Positions 12,290 through 23,161 of a stretch of DNA of 64,000 nucleotides are shown here, one piece after another; the first letter of the stretch is position 1, and each line of letters begins with the position of its first letter. Made by a program: the position numbers and the translations under genes. The DNA lies in contig AJWJ01000030.1 in the NCBI GenBank assembly GCA_000277445.1, positions 1 to 64,000 of the forward strand. Direction: 5' to 3'. The stretch comes from Polysphondylium violaceum (taxonomy: Eukaryota > Evosea > Eumycetozoa > Dictyosteliales > Dictyosteliaceae). The notes beneath the pieces are model-generated. The model made no database searches. It saw only the letters and a program-made list of their open reading frames with translations, and was not told the DNA's origin.

Positions 12290-12464
12290 TTAAAGAAAAA
12301 CAGCTCTGGTAGTCATAGTTGATGGTTTACTGGATCCACTACTACCTTTTTTGGTAGAAGTACCGATTTTAATAACGACTATTTCAAACAAAGAAATGGA
12401 ATTGATTAACAACAATATCTATACATAGTAATTATCAAGTACACATACCTGGTTTTCTGTTCAT
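12290..12464 (-). CDS. Two-exon basic microprotein, 34 residues
   Basis: A very short candidate gene. Exon 1 (12449-12464) encodes MNRKP plus one base; donor GTATGT; the 70-bp intron ends in GAAATAG; exon 2 (12290-12378) completes the Val codon and continues VVIKIGTSTKKGSSGSSKPS to a C-terminal TTRAVFL and TAA. The frame is kept across the splice and the coding part is less A/T-biased than its flanks. The product is basic, Ser/Gly-rich in the middle, with no signal peptide or membrane segment. I do not recognise it. The evidence is good splice sites plus open frame, which for so short an ORF is suggestive only. Confidence 0.45.
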
Positions 12465-12950
12465 TTTATTGAGGTTTAGTGATTGAATATTATAGTGGAA
12501 AGAATGGGATTTCTGTAAACTTAAATCCCATTTTACTCCTCCGAAAAATAAATAAATTAAAAAAAAAATTGGAAAAAAAATAAAAAAAAATAAAAAAATA
12601 TCTAGAATAAAAAAAAAAGATGGTTTTGTACAAAGCTCTCAAAACTTTCAGATTTTTATTTTCCCCCAAAATTAATTAATTGGAATATTGGAATGGTGTT
12701 ATTGCTAAAAGAGAGAGCCTAACATCAGATTAGAAATAAATAATAAAAAATGTTCTAAGGAACAGATACTTAAATTTTTAAGCATTCTCCCTCTCTAAAA
12801 TCAAAGAAATAAACAGATTTTTTAGATAATTTTTTTTTTTTCAAAATTTTTTTTAATTTTTTCACCTTTTCCGAGGTAATCCTATTATTTATTAACAAGC
12901 ACAATATGTGTTATGGTGCAAACAAACAAGAGATATAGGAATAGGTCAAG
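12465..12950. other. Intergenic, divergent promoters
   Basis: Poly-A and poly-T runs between the microprotein gene (minus) and the FYVE-like gene (plus). No ORF, RNA gene or repeat beyond homopolymer tracts was seen. Confidence 0.4.
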
Positions 12951-14386
12951 ATGATAGTTAGAGATAGAACTTCTATTTATTTAGAATGCAGACAAGAAGC
13001 AAAAAAAAATAAAGAAATTGCAGATAGACACCAATTTTTAAATTTTGTTAAAGAAGTATGAATATCTAACGATCTTAAATATCAATCTCGATCTAGAGTG
13101 GATAAAAGATAGATATCTAACAATTTAAATTTACAGAGAAATAATAATCAGCAGAATCAACTCACTAGTAGTGGTAGTTCGTTTCCAAATATATTTTCAA
13201 ACAAGAGACTGTCTTCACCAATATCATCAACACCATCATTGCCAAAAGAAAAATTAACAGATTTACCTCATTGTCTGAGTTGTGGTAAAGAGTTTGGCTT
13301 ATTTAGATCCAAACAATCGTGTAATCTTTGTTTAATTGGATTTTGTTCAGGTTGTATAAAGAAATATACATCCAAAGATATTACAGGTGTCATTAAACCA
13401 GGTCAAGAGCATCTTTATTGTTATACTTGTGCTGTATTTGTCAATACTCATGAAACTACGAGAAAATTTAATTTATATCTAGATCAGGCAAAACAAGAAC
13501 CAATCTTTTTATTATATACTGAAATTACTCTAGTAAAAAAAGCAATTATTGGTTGTTTACCAAAGTATTTATTATTCAATATCTATAAACATTCAATCAA
13601 TACTAATTAGTTTTTATTTTCTATTAGTTTTGAATATTTGGCAACATCTATTACAGACTTTACAAAGGCAAATGCCAAAAACAAGGAAACATTTATGCAG
13701 GTTTATAATGAAGTCATAAAACTACAAGAAGATTTAGCCATTCTATTTAAAGAGTTTGATAAATATTTAAAACTAATTATAAATACTCTGTGTACTACTA
13801 CCAAATCAAATATGATAAAGTCAAATATGAAGTCTGTCTATGTCACTTTTCTCCAACAAAACTTACCAAAATTTAAAAATATTCAAAATGTAATATTATT
13901 AATCAATTATCAAAAAAGTTTAGGATTTATATTAATAAGTTCAATGTAAATATTATATAGCAAGTAATGCATTTAGAAATGAACACAGCAACCAATATAT
14001 ATATTGTATTATGTAGAATTGCAATTGATAATCAATTAAATAGAGAATTTTGGTACAAGTATGGTAAAGAATTTCAAGACACAATATCTATTGTTAGAAA
14101 AGAACTATTTGGTGCAACTCTAAAGTGTGGCGAAAATTTTGATAATCATAAAAAATTAATTGATGATATGATTTGTTCGGCAGAGAAATCTCATTTAAAT
14201 ATTCAAGGTACACCATCAAAAGAACTTGAAGGCACTTTGTTGAGAAAGAATATAGATGTATTGGTTAAAGTAAATGATCAAATTAATCTTCGTGTTAAAC
14301 CTGATGAATTGATTCAATCCAAACAATCTCTATATAGACTATTAACCATTTTATCAAAATATTATCAAGAAGGTTTAAAATTTTAA
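12951..14386 (+). CDS. Degenerate FYVE-like zinc-finger protein
   Basis: Four exons, 12951-13055, 13137-13564, 13628-13889 and 13961-14386, give 406 residues with consistent phases. Residues about 75-140 form a FYVE/RING-like double zinc finger with four Cys-x2-Cys pairs (CLSC, CNLC, CSGC, CYTC), the spacing used by FYVE domains. The WxxD and R(R/K)HHCR motifs needed for canonical phosphatidylinositol-3-phosphate binding are not present; RSKQSC stands in place of RKHHC. After the finger comes a long helical region to the C-terminus. It may be an endosomal or FYVE-related scaffold, but lipid binding is doubtful. The ATG at 12951 is chosen because it gives an N-terminal helix in frame with exon 2. 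The 3' end converges with the next gene, with 80 bp between stops. Confidence 0.7.
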
Positions 14387-14466
14387 TCCAAATATCAAAA
14401 CTTTTTGATACTTTGTAAATATACAATATTTATTTAAATTAATTATTATTATTATTATTATACTTA

Positions 14467-14996
14467 TTATACACGTCCTTTATTTAAATTCATTTGGGAT
14501 GGAGTTAGACGATTCTCTTTTTGAAGGAATTTCTTTGAATCGTTTTTATTTGGCCATGATACTACGATTGTATTGCCTGCCAAAGAAGATAATGAATAGT
14601 ATCGATCTGTTATTCTTTCGAGTAAACCAAAGTTCTTTGCCTTCCAAAATGAAAACAATGTATTGGGTCTAGTTGGATCAACTTCAAAAGATACATAATT
14701 ATAATTCATTCCACTTGAATGTTGAAATCCATTTCTATAACCACAATAGATTGTATAAATTCTATCTCTATTTACGTGTATTGTTATATTTTTAGTATAT
14801 GAATTTACATTTGTTACCAATACAACTCTAACCATATTTGGTGGTTGATCCTAAATATTTAATAAGATCTATTAATAAACTATTTATTATATGATTTTTA
14901 TATTTTTAAAAATATTACTTTAAATTTTTCCAAAATAGTACCATTTATCTCTTCATTTCCAATTATAACATCAAGAAGTGAATCAATAGAGGTCAT
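14467..14996 (-). CDS. Hypothetical protein, 153 residues
   Basis: Two exons, 14919-14996 and 14467-14850, joined in phase 0 (donor GTAATA, acceptor TTTAG). I do not recognise the family. The first 26 residues form a helix (IDSLLDVIIGNEEINGTILE). The remainder alternates hydrophobic and polar residues in a beta-rich pattern (VRVVLVTNVNSYTKNITIHV, IYTIYCGYRNG) with several aromatic residues. No signal peptide or transmembrane segment. Good splice sites and even codon use support a real gene. Confidence 0.65.
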
Positions 14997-15508
14997 TTTT
15001 ATATAAAACAAGTCAAAGATATTAATAATCAAGTAATCAAATTAAGGATATAAAATAATAATTTAAACAATGGTTCATGTCTTTTTTTTTCTTTTTTTAG
15101 TTTGATTAATTTAATATTGGAAAATTGGGGTACATTTCAAAAATATCTCCTATTCATTAATCTTTTCTTTCTTTCTAATTGTTATCATATTAACAAATCT
15201 TATTTGTAAATTTCCGTCCTCTTATATAACATATCTCTTTGTGGTACGAAATGTGTTGTGCTGGAATTAAAAAAATCTATCTCTTTTTCCACCCCACAAC
15301 ACTCACACATAAAAAGACACACACAAAAATCTGTTTTTCTAAACTTTCTTTATTCCACCACTATTGATTTCTTTTATCGTAAAAATTGGTAGGTGTATGA
15401 TTTTCGCATAAATTTTACCAGGATGGCTATAGTTTTATTTCCTAAAAAAAAAAAATAATATGAAAAAAAAAGATGATGTTGTTTACAATACTATTATATT
15501 TTAATTAA
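14997..15508. other. Intergenic, upstream of the 153-residue protein gene
   Basis: AT-rich with a CA-rich patch (ACACTCACACAT and similar, near 15300). It contains the promoter of the 14467-14996 gene and the 3' end of cyclin K. Nothing else is recognised. Confidence 0.4.
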
Positions 15509-16768
15509 TTAATTATTATTATTACTTTCTTTTTCTTTCCTATAGGGTGAATTACCATAAGGAGAATAACGTTGATTTTTACCAGCTGATCCGGGATGTA
15601 AACGATTAGAGGATGAAGTAGGTGTTGTATTCACATTTGTCCCCTCTTCTCTATCATTTGGAGGAGGAGGTGGTGGTGGTAAAGGTGACGATGAACGGCC
15701 ATTACTAGTAGAATTTGATGGTGTAGTTGTAGCTGATTGATTATTATTGTTATTTGTAGTAGATGACGAGGATGACGATGACGATGATTGAGCACCAGGT
15801 GGTAATTGACTTGGTTCATAGAGATCTAAAATCTGTTTACTTATATCCTCTAGTACCTCTAATTTTATATTTAAAACCTCCCACCATTGTTGCTTCTTGC
15901 CCTCAGTGTATAAATGATAATGTAAAAACTTAGTTGCCAAATATATAGATGCATAGGATATTAAGTCTGGTGGATAGTTTAGACATAAACTAGTTCTCAA
16001 ACTATCATTTACAAAATTCCATGCAACTTGACATAAACTTATATTTCCTCCTATTGCCTTCATAAACTCCAAGAGATATTTATAAGGATGATCAACTGCC
16101 AACTCAAATGCAATGGTTGTTAGGATTGCATGTTCACTTGTTAAAACTTGATTCTTTATCTCTGCTAATTCCTCCTATATAGATTATATTATTAATATGA
16201 TGATGATGATGATATTGATGGATAAACAATAAGAGTAATAAATGAACAACATACAGGAGAGGTTGGTGTATTTTCTGGTTTCTTTTTATGTCTAATCATA
16301 TTAGATACCTTTATAACATCATCTAATTTTCTAGGTGTTTCTTCAACTTTACCTGCTAAAAATAAAGATGCTGTAGAAACAATCTAATGAAATTATATAA
16401 TATTGAATATTAATGAGGATGTGTTATTTATGTATTTATCTTTTTGTTGACTTAATGCTTACATATCTATCATGATCTTTTAATTGATGTCTAATAAAGA
16501 ATCTATGAAAATATGCAATCGCCGTTGCAATTGTAAGTTGTGGTCTACATTATTATGTTGTAATTTAATTAGTTTTAGATCACATATGAGATTGTTTAAT
16601 ATATAATAAAACTATGAATAAACTTTACAATTTTAACTTTATCCCCATTTCTTGTATAAAAGCAGCTGATGCTCTTCTATAGGTAACTTCAAATTTTACA
16701 TCTGGTCCATAGTGTTTTAGAACTTGTTCTTTTGTAAAATACCACTTTGAATTTGTTTTTGTACTCAT
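15509..16768 (-). CDS. cycK: Cyclin K-like transcriptional cyclin
   Basis: Cyclin K/T family partner of a CDK9/CDK12-type kinase that phosphorylates the RNA polymerase II C-terminal domain. Four exons, 16629-16768, 16463-16544, 16255-16383 and 15509-16174, give 338 residues with matching phases. The N-terminus has the K/T hallmark KWYFTKEQ. Cyclin box 1 (about 10-130) includes [13 protein letters not shown] and [20 protein letters not shown]. Cyclin box 2 includes the very cyclin K-like [20 protein letters not shown] and the end [12 protein letters not shown]. Cyclin T lacks the last two motifs, so K is favoured. The tail is Ser/Asn/Pro-rich with a run of prolines. An in-frame upstream ATG at 16849 would add 27 basic, low-complexity residues; I prefer the internal start directly before the conserved motif. 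Confidence 0.88.
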
Positions 16769-18125
16769 ATTTATTGTTACTAATCTGTGTGTCTTAAATA
16801 GATATGATTGTCGTCCTGTTTGTTTGTTATTGTTTTTCTTTTTAATCAAATAATACTACTATTATTCCTACTATTACTGCTACTATTGCTACTACTACTT
16901 TATACTATGATTGAATGAATTTGCATACAATAAAGTTATCTATAGAGTATTATATATGTGGCCGCTGTATAGATGAAATTGAGAAAAAAAATTGAACTTT
17001 TTTTTTTTTTTTTGTAACAAATTTTTTTTTTTGTTTCATTTTTTTTCAATGATATGAGATCAACAAGATCGTATCATATGATTATTTGAATATCATTTCA
17101 CCATTTTTTTGATAAACAAACAAACTTTGTTATTGAATGTTAAAGTTTTAATTAAAATCATAATAAATTTAAAACATAGATTAAATATATTAATTTAATG
17201 GTGTTTTTTTATTACAGATTTAATAAAAAAGATAAATTGAATGATCTTTACAAAACAAGGATACACATGGCGTTATAACAAACGCTTGGTATCACGAGAA
17301 AGAAATCAAGGGATAATGAAACGCCAACAAGGCGATTCATAAAAAAAAACGACAGAAACGGAAATGAATCACAAAAATGAAAATAAAAAAAAAATAAAAA
17401 TAAAAAAAAATAAAAAAAAAGGCAAACCCCACCTCTGTACATTTTCGTCTCAATAAATTTCAACTTTTTGAAATTTTCACCAACAGTATAATTTTTCATT
17501 CTTTCATATTATTATTATTATACAAATAATTATTTATTAATTACTACTCCTACTACTACTACTACTACTATAATATTACTACGACTATTATTACTTTTAC
17601 ATTTACTCTAATTACTTTTATATATCTAACTCATTATCATCATCATCATCAATTAATTGAATAATCAATTTAACCATCAATTTCTATAATTAGTAAATAT
17701 TTGATTTATTATTAAAAATTTAACATTATTTCCTTTTTCCTTTTCAATCACACTACTGTTTTGTTGTTGTTTACAAAAACAATTACCACAGTCTTATCTG
17801 ACCCCCATCAACATTTGTTTTTTTACCAAGTTCAAAATTTTAATTATACAACATCAGTCCCCCCCCCCACCACCAGACATAAACAACAAGCAACTAAAAA
17901 AAGAAAATCAGACACTTTACCACTATTTGTATTATTACTTTTCACCACAGCATCATAAATATTTCCTATCTTTATTATTTAAAATTAATTAAATATTCAA
18001 ATTTTATAGTTTAAAGAGCAGCGGCAATTACAGTATTTTTTTATATACGAATTTTTTCAATTTCCCGGCATCATCATACCTTTTATTTATTTAAAACAAC
18101 AACCAGAAGCAATAACAACAACAAA
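16769..18125. other. 1.36-kb intergenic region
   Basis: Divergent promoter region between cyclin K (minus) and the amidotransferase (plus), with long poly-T and poly-A tracts and ATT/ACT triplet runs. An 83-codon minus-strand ORF at 17248-17499 has two compositionally normal ends around a Phe-rich low-complexity centre; it might contain a small spliced gene, but no plausible splice pair was found. GC-richer sequence at 17260-17345 is the only non-AT island. Left unassigned. Confidence 0.35.
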
Positions 18126-19200
18126 ATGTGTAGATTTATTTTTTATCTTGGTACACCAATTAAATTATCATCAATTATTACAGAACCATCACATGGACTT
18201 TTAGCTCAATCAATTCATTCAAATTGTCCTGGTGTTACATTGAATGCCGATGGTTTTGGTATTTCATGGTATGTTCCTGAAATTACACCAATTCCTGGTG
18301 TTTTCAAAGATATTACACCAGCTTGGTCAAATATAAATCTTAGACAATTGTCTCGTGTGACAAAAAGTGGTTGTATTATGGCCCATGTCAGAGCTGCTTC
18401 AGCCGGTGCCATTGTCAACACTAATTGTCATCCATTTACATATAAAAATCTTAGTTGGATGCATAATGGTACCATTCCTTACTTTTTAAAATTAAAAAGA
18501 GATATTATAAATTTATGTTCAGATTCTGTAAGTAATCATTGTGTTTTATATGATTGCAATCATATATATGTATATATATTAATTGTAATTCTTTTAGGCA
18601 TTTGAAATGATTAAAGGTACTACAGATAGTGAAGTTTTATTTGCATTATTTATAACAAACTATGAAAAAGAAATTCAATATCAAACAGAAAAAGTCAAAC
18701 CAAGTGGTGTTGTATATTATTCACATGAATTTAATGAACCAGAAGAAGTACCATATTCCAAAGAAATCAATAATACCGAAGTTTTACCAAAAGTCTTGAA
18801 AGATACCATTCAACAAATTCATCAAATCGTTTTATCCTATGAAGTGTCCAATGGAATCTTGGATGATTCAATGATTGAAGGTGCATCATTATCAATTACA
18901 TCTGCTTTTGGAAAACTCAACTTAGCCGTTACCGATGGCAAGACTGTGGTTGCCTCTCGTTATATTACCGGTGATCCAAAATGTGCTCACAGTCTCTATT
19001 GGTCCAGAGGTCCAACCATCCAATTTGACAAGGGTTCCTGTAGAATTGGAAAATGTAATGATTCACCATCACCATCACCCAATTGTTTGGTTATCTCTTC
19101 TGAACCTTTGGCTCAAGATTTCAAATGTGAAGAAGTACCAATCAATCATATGGTCGTTGGTAATGCTGCCGGTTATTTCTCAATTGATCCAATAAATTAA
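18126..19200 (+). CDS. Class II glutamine amidotransferase, Dug3-like
   Basis: N-terminal-nucleophile amidotransferase of the Dug3/YafJ/EgtC group. Yeast Dug3 works with Dug1-Dug2 in cytosolic glutathione breakdown. Two exons, 18126-18527 and 18598-19200, join in phase 0 to give 334 residues. The nucleophile is Cys2 after Met removal (MCRFIFYLG). Further class II motifs are HVRAASAG, NCHPFTYKN and WMHNGTIPYF, which form the glutamine pocket. DGFGISWYVP also matches the family. The C-terminal half has AFGKLNLAVTDGKTVVASRY, typical of Dug3 and EgtC. Glutathione as substrate is inferred from the fungal relatives; no Dug1 or Dug2 gene is in the window. The gene converges with the FANCJ helicase. 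Confidence 0.85.
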
Positions 19201-19264
19201 GCTAATATCGATATTTATTTTTATATATTTATATAATATATGTAAAGTAGAGAGTATATATTTA

Positions 19265-22167
19265 TTATTTTTTATTTATCAACTGCTGATTATTGTTTAT
19301 ATTTGTATAAAATTGTTGAATTGATCTTAGCGAGGCGTCTGAATTTCTGTTATTTACAATGCAACCTTTGGCCCATTTTGAAAGTTTACTCCATTCATTT
19401 TCATTTGTAAATCTATCATCGATTAATAAAATGGATCCATAATCATTTTTATGTCTAATGCATCTACCCAATGCTTGATTTAATGATCTATATGCTTGTA
19501 ATGAATACCAGCTATAATAATAAAACACATTAATATCATTGGAATATTTTATCATAATAAATAAAATACTTACTCATTTCCTGAAATACCTTCTTTTTGT
19601 CTAAAAAGCAAATCATTGTATTTATATTTTAAACCAATTCTTAGATCATTTCTATAGATTGAAATTATATTAATATAAATATGATATAGTGAATAAAAAT
19701 AAACAATAATAATAATCACATACTTATTTGGATATGGTATACCAACACATATAACACCTCTGGCAAATTGATCAGAGAAATTCATACCTTCACTAACTTT
19801 ACCTCTACATACGGCAAATAATAAAGCACCACCATTTGGATTCGAGTCGACACATTCATAATAATCTTTGAGGGTTCTTTTAAAAGAGTCAGAGTCTTTG
19901 GGTTCTTTGAAAATGGTTTTCACTGCCAAAAGTTTATCATAGAGTCCTGTAAATTCCCAACGCTTGGTCAATTTCTCCAAGATAGTATAGGATGTGAAAA
20001 AACATAATACGCCATTGGGTATAATTGAAATGTGTTTGAGAATAACTTCACCAAGAGTGTCTTGAAATGCAAAGCTGTCTGTCTCTTTATAGGTCGACAA
20101 CAGCTTGACACCCTTGTGTGTCGACACTGTACCTATCCAGCAACGCTGTTGGATGTCGGCAAGATTGCCCAACTCTGTGGTGATGGGAAAGGGTGTTTGC
20201 AATTCATTTCTAAACGAATACAATGGTGCCAATGTACCAGAGGTTAAAATGATTGATCTAGTGTGTTGAGAGAGCGAGTGGAATGCTATTTTGGGACTCA
20301 TGGACCAAATGCCCATTTGATAGGCCCACCTAACAACACCGGCATTTCTGCCCAGACTGTGTTGGACTTTGTATTTCTGAAGAACGAGTTTATAGTCTTT
20401 GAGATAGGTCTCTTTGGTGAAAAAGAATTGCACCACTTTGGCCAGTCCTTCCAACATCATCAAGGTCTTTGGATTGATTGGGTCTCTTTCCCGCTGATTG
20501 GGTTGCTTGGGAAGGTCGTTTTCGGAATTATTGAGCTCGTTAAAGTTTTGTAGCAATTCCTCATAGTTGTTTTTGTTGAAGCCCATCTTTTCAAACGCTT
20601 GCAAGAGTTGATCGTTTTCCCAGACTTTAGAGTACTTTTCAAACTCTGTGGAAACCAACTCGCCCTCGCTACCACGGATCCATTGGATCATCTTTTCAAT
20701 CAATACGTAAAAGTATGCAATGCTCTTGAGCTTTGTGGCATTGAATAGTTTTTTAGCCACATGATCGTTGATGAGAATGTCTTTAAAGGTTTGAAAAGCT
20801 TGGTCGGCCAGCTCATCAATGGTGACCTCAAAGCTGGATGCATCCATCAAAGCATCCTCTATATTATGGGCCTCATCAAAGATGACGATCGAGTCTTTGA
20901 CTCTGTCCATCAGACACTTTCTAATCATGGGATCAATGAGATAGTTGTAGGGACAGAAAACCAAATCTGCTTGATCAAACATGGCCCTACTGGCAAAATA
21001 GGGACACTCTGCATGTGCAGTACCAGCCTGCAAGAGATCCTCAATGTCCCATACATTCTTTTCACCTCCACTCTTAAATGTAGTTGTCTCGGCCAAAACA
21101 AACTTTTTCTTGTCATATCTACATCCTGAATCCTTGACCAACTTAAGACACTTTTCCTTTTTCTTTGGGAAATCTTTAAATGCTGGATTAATGCAATACT
21201 GATCTCTAGAAGCCAACACTACCATTGTAGGACGGTAGGGCGTTTTTCTAAGTTCACTTGTCAGTTGTTTAATTTGAGAATGTGTTCTTGAGCAAAAGAA
21301 TATAGTCGGTGATCTCTTTGGTGTGAATTTATCTTCATCATCCTCTCCTTCATTTGGGTAATCATTATCATAATCTTCATGGTATCTTTTTTTATTTCCA
21401 TTCATCTTATTACTTGATTTCTTGACAACATCACGTTTATTGTTGATTGGTATATAATCTGTTTGTAAACCTGTATATTCAAATTCACTCAAATCTGGTG
21501 GTTGTTGTTGTTGCTGAGATGAACCTTTTTGACTTTTCCTCTTACTCTTGGCCTCTTGTTTTTTCTTTTCCACATCTTGCATTTTATTTTGTTTATCTCT
21601 TGATTGCCATTCTAGAGTTGAGCATAGTAAACTTAATGTCTTTCCTGTACCTGTAGCAGATTCTATTAAACAATTTTTACTTTCGTCTAATCCTGTCAAG
21701 ATTTCAGAAATCATCTTTGCTTGACTTGGATATGGTTCATAAGGGAATTTAACATTATATCCATTGATAAGATAAGTTCCTTCTGCAACTTTTTTACATT
21801 CTACATCATTATTATTGCTGTTGTTGCTATTATTGCTATTACTATTGTTATTTGTAGTTGTTGTTGTTGTTGTTGTATTATTACTATTACTAAAAAAAGG
21901 TGAAGATTGCGAAGATTGTGAAGATTGTGAAGATTGTGAAGATTGTGAATTTATAGGAGTGCCAACTAATTTATAAGATGATGTAAGTTTAAGTGGTGCT
22001 AATTTTCTTGGCTGACTTGAACTTGGTTGGGATGATGGCTGAGATGAAGATGGTGAAGGAGTTGGTTGTGAAAATGATTGCTGTTCTTGAGAAGATTCTG
22101 AAGATGGTGATTGTTCTTGCGACAAAGACAATTTATTAATTGGAGGTGTTAATTTTAATCTTTTCAT
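19265..22167 (-). CDS. fancJ: FANCJ/BRIP1-like Fe-S DNA helicase
   Basis: Superfamily 2 XPD-type 5'-3' helicase acting in crosslink repair and G-quadruplex unwinding, nuclear. Three exons, 19724-22167, 19574-19651 and 19265-19511, give 922 residues; the split codons rebuild the sequence around IPYPNKNDLRIG and WYSLQAYRSLNQALGRCIRH. Ser/Gln/Asn-rich N-terminus to about 120. Walker A ATGTGKT with Lys175, DEAH box at 430-433, four iron-sulfur Cys at 324, 339, 348 and 387, and motif VI QALGRCIRH. WDIEDLL, CPYNYLIDPMIR and KIW-like blocks match FANCJ better than RTEL1, DDX11 or XPD. The Asp/Lys-rich insert at about 185-285 is also FANCJ-like. The protein ends shortly after the helicase core, so the long C-terminal tail that binds BRCA1 and MLH1 in animals is absent. 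Confidence 0.9.
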
Positions 22168-22750
22168 TTATAATAAAATTACAATTTAAATCTTTGTTGA
22201 CAAACACATTTCATCTTTTTCGAAAATCTGCAGATGCGTGTGGGTGAGAGTTTTTGAAAAAATTCAAAAAAAAAAAACAAAAAAATAAAATTAAAATTTC
22301 CACTAATTCCGATGACATTTTTATGGATATAGATAAATTGAGATACAAAATGATCCTAATTTTATGTGAAAGTTGGAATTCCGAAGGACCTACAAAAAAT
22401 TCTTTTTGAAGATTTTTTTTTTTTTTTTTTCAAAAAAATTTTAATTTTCAAATAATATGGAAAGGATACCTATGTGTTGTTGATAAAGAAAATGTTTTAA
22501 ATTTGATTGTTCATTGAATTATAGATTCCCTTCGAAACTTGTGTATGGTTTAATAAATTTACAATATAATATTTTATTTACAAAGATTAATTAATACATA
22601 TATAAGTTATTATTTTATCTATATATTGATTGAGAAACAAGATGAATAGCTGATAAAAGAAAAAGATAAAACGTATGATCAACTATTTTGATTATTATTC
22701 AGTGGGCTTGGGGTATTTTGGGGAGAAATTTTTTTGAAACGAAACTATTT
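22168..22750. other. Intergenic, FANCJ promoter side
   Basis: AT-rich with poly-A/T tracts. It contains the FANCJ upstream region and the 3' end of the next minus-strand gene. Nothing else seen. Confidence 0.4.
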
Positions 22751-23161
22751 TTAAAATTCTTCACTGAAATCATTTGATCTATTATTTCTAATAATTCCAT
22801 CTAAAATATTATCGGTTTTACAGTGAATATCAAAAGCTTTTTCACATTTAAAGTACAACTTTCTTCTGTCTTTGAGAACGATTTCCCATTCGGTCCAGCT
22901 TTCTTTGAGATTAAATTGAAGGATATCTTTCCAAAATATTTCTTCAATGACATCAGATTCGCAAGAGGTGATAACTTTGATACCGTCGACGCAGACTGAA
23001 AGGATTCTATGCTGGGTATATTTTCCCTTTGTAAATGGATCTTCGCTGACAAATTGTTCGACTTTATATCTAGATTCACTCAATTCGTTCAATGGAGCAT
23101 GATCCATTCTTCTCTTTGGTTGTTTTTTAAATAAACCGGATAATGGACGAGCGATTTTCAT
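22751..23161 (-). CDS. Small PTB/FERM-C-like protein, 136 residues
   Basis: Intron-free ORF with normal coding composition. After a basic N-terminus (KKQPKRRMD) residues 30-125 show the strand pattern of a PH-superfamily fold of the PTB or FERM-C type: ILSVCVDGIKVI, then EEIFWKDILQFNL, then WEIVLKDRRKLYFKC, then a closing helix ahead of DNILDGII. In that family a strand ending in a Trp- or Phe-containing segment, a central beta sheet and a C-terminal helix bind peptides or phosphoinositides. This is a fold guess from pattern, not a recognised orthologue. No partner is suggested by the neighbours. Confidence 0.65.
   Translation of the reverse strand: MKIARPLSGLFKKQPKRRMDHAPLNELSESRYKVEQFVSEDPFTKGKYTQHRILSVCVDGIKVITSCESDVIEEIFWKDILQFNLKESWTEWEIVLKDRRKLYFKCEKAFDIHCKTDNILDGIIRNNRSNDFSEEF

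Noticed and set aside
17248-17499. 83-codon minus-strand ORF with Phe run
   Set aside because: The centre is a translated poly-A/T tract and no convincing intron could be drawn to remove it. Mentioned only within the intergenic entry.
17761-17958. 65-codon plus-strand ORF
   Set aside because: Lies in the leader of the amidotransferase gene and is low-complexity. No family signal.
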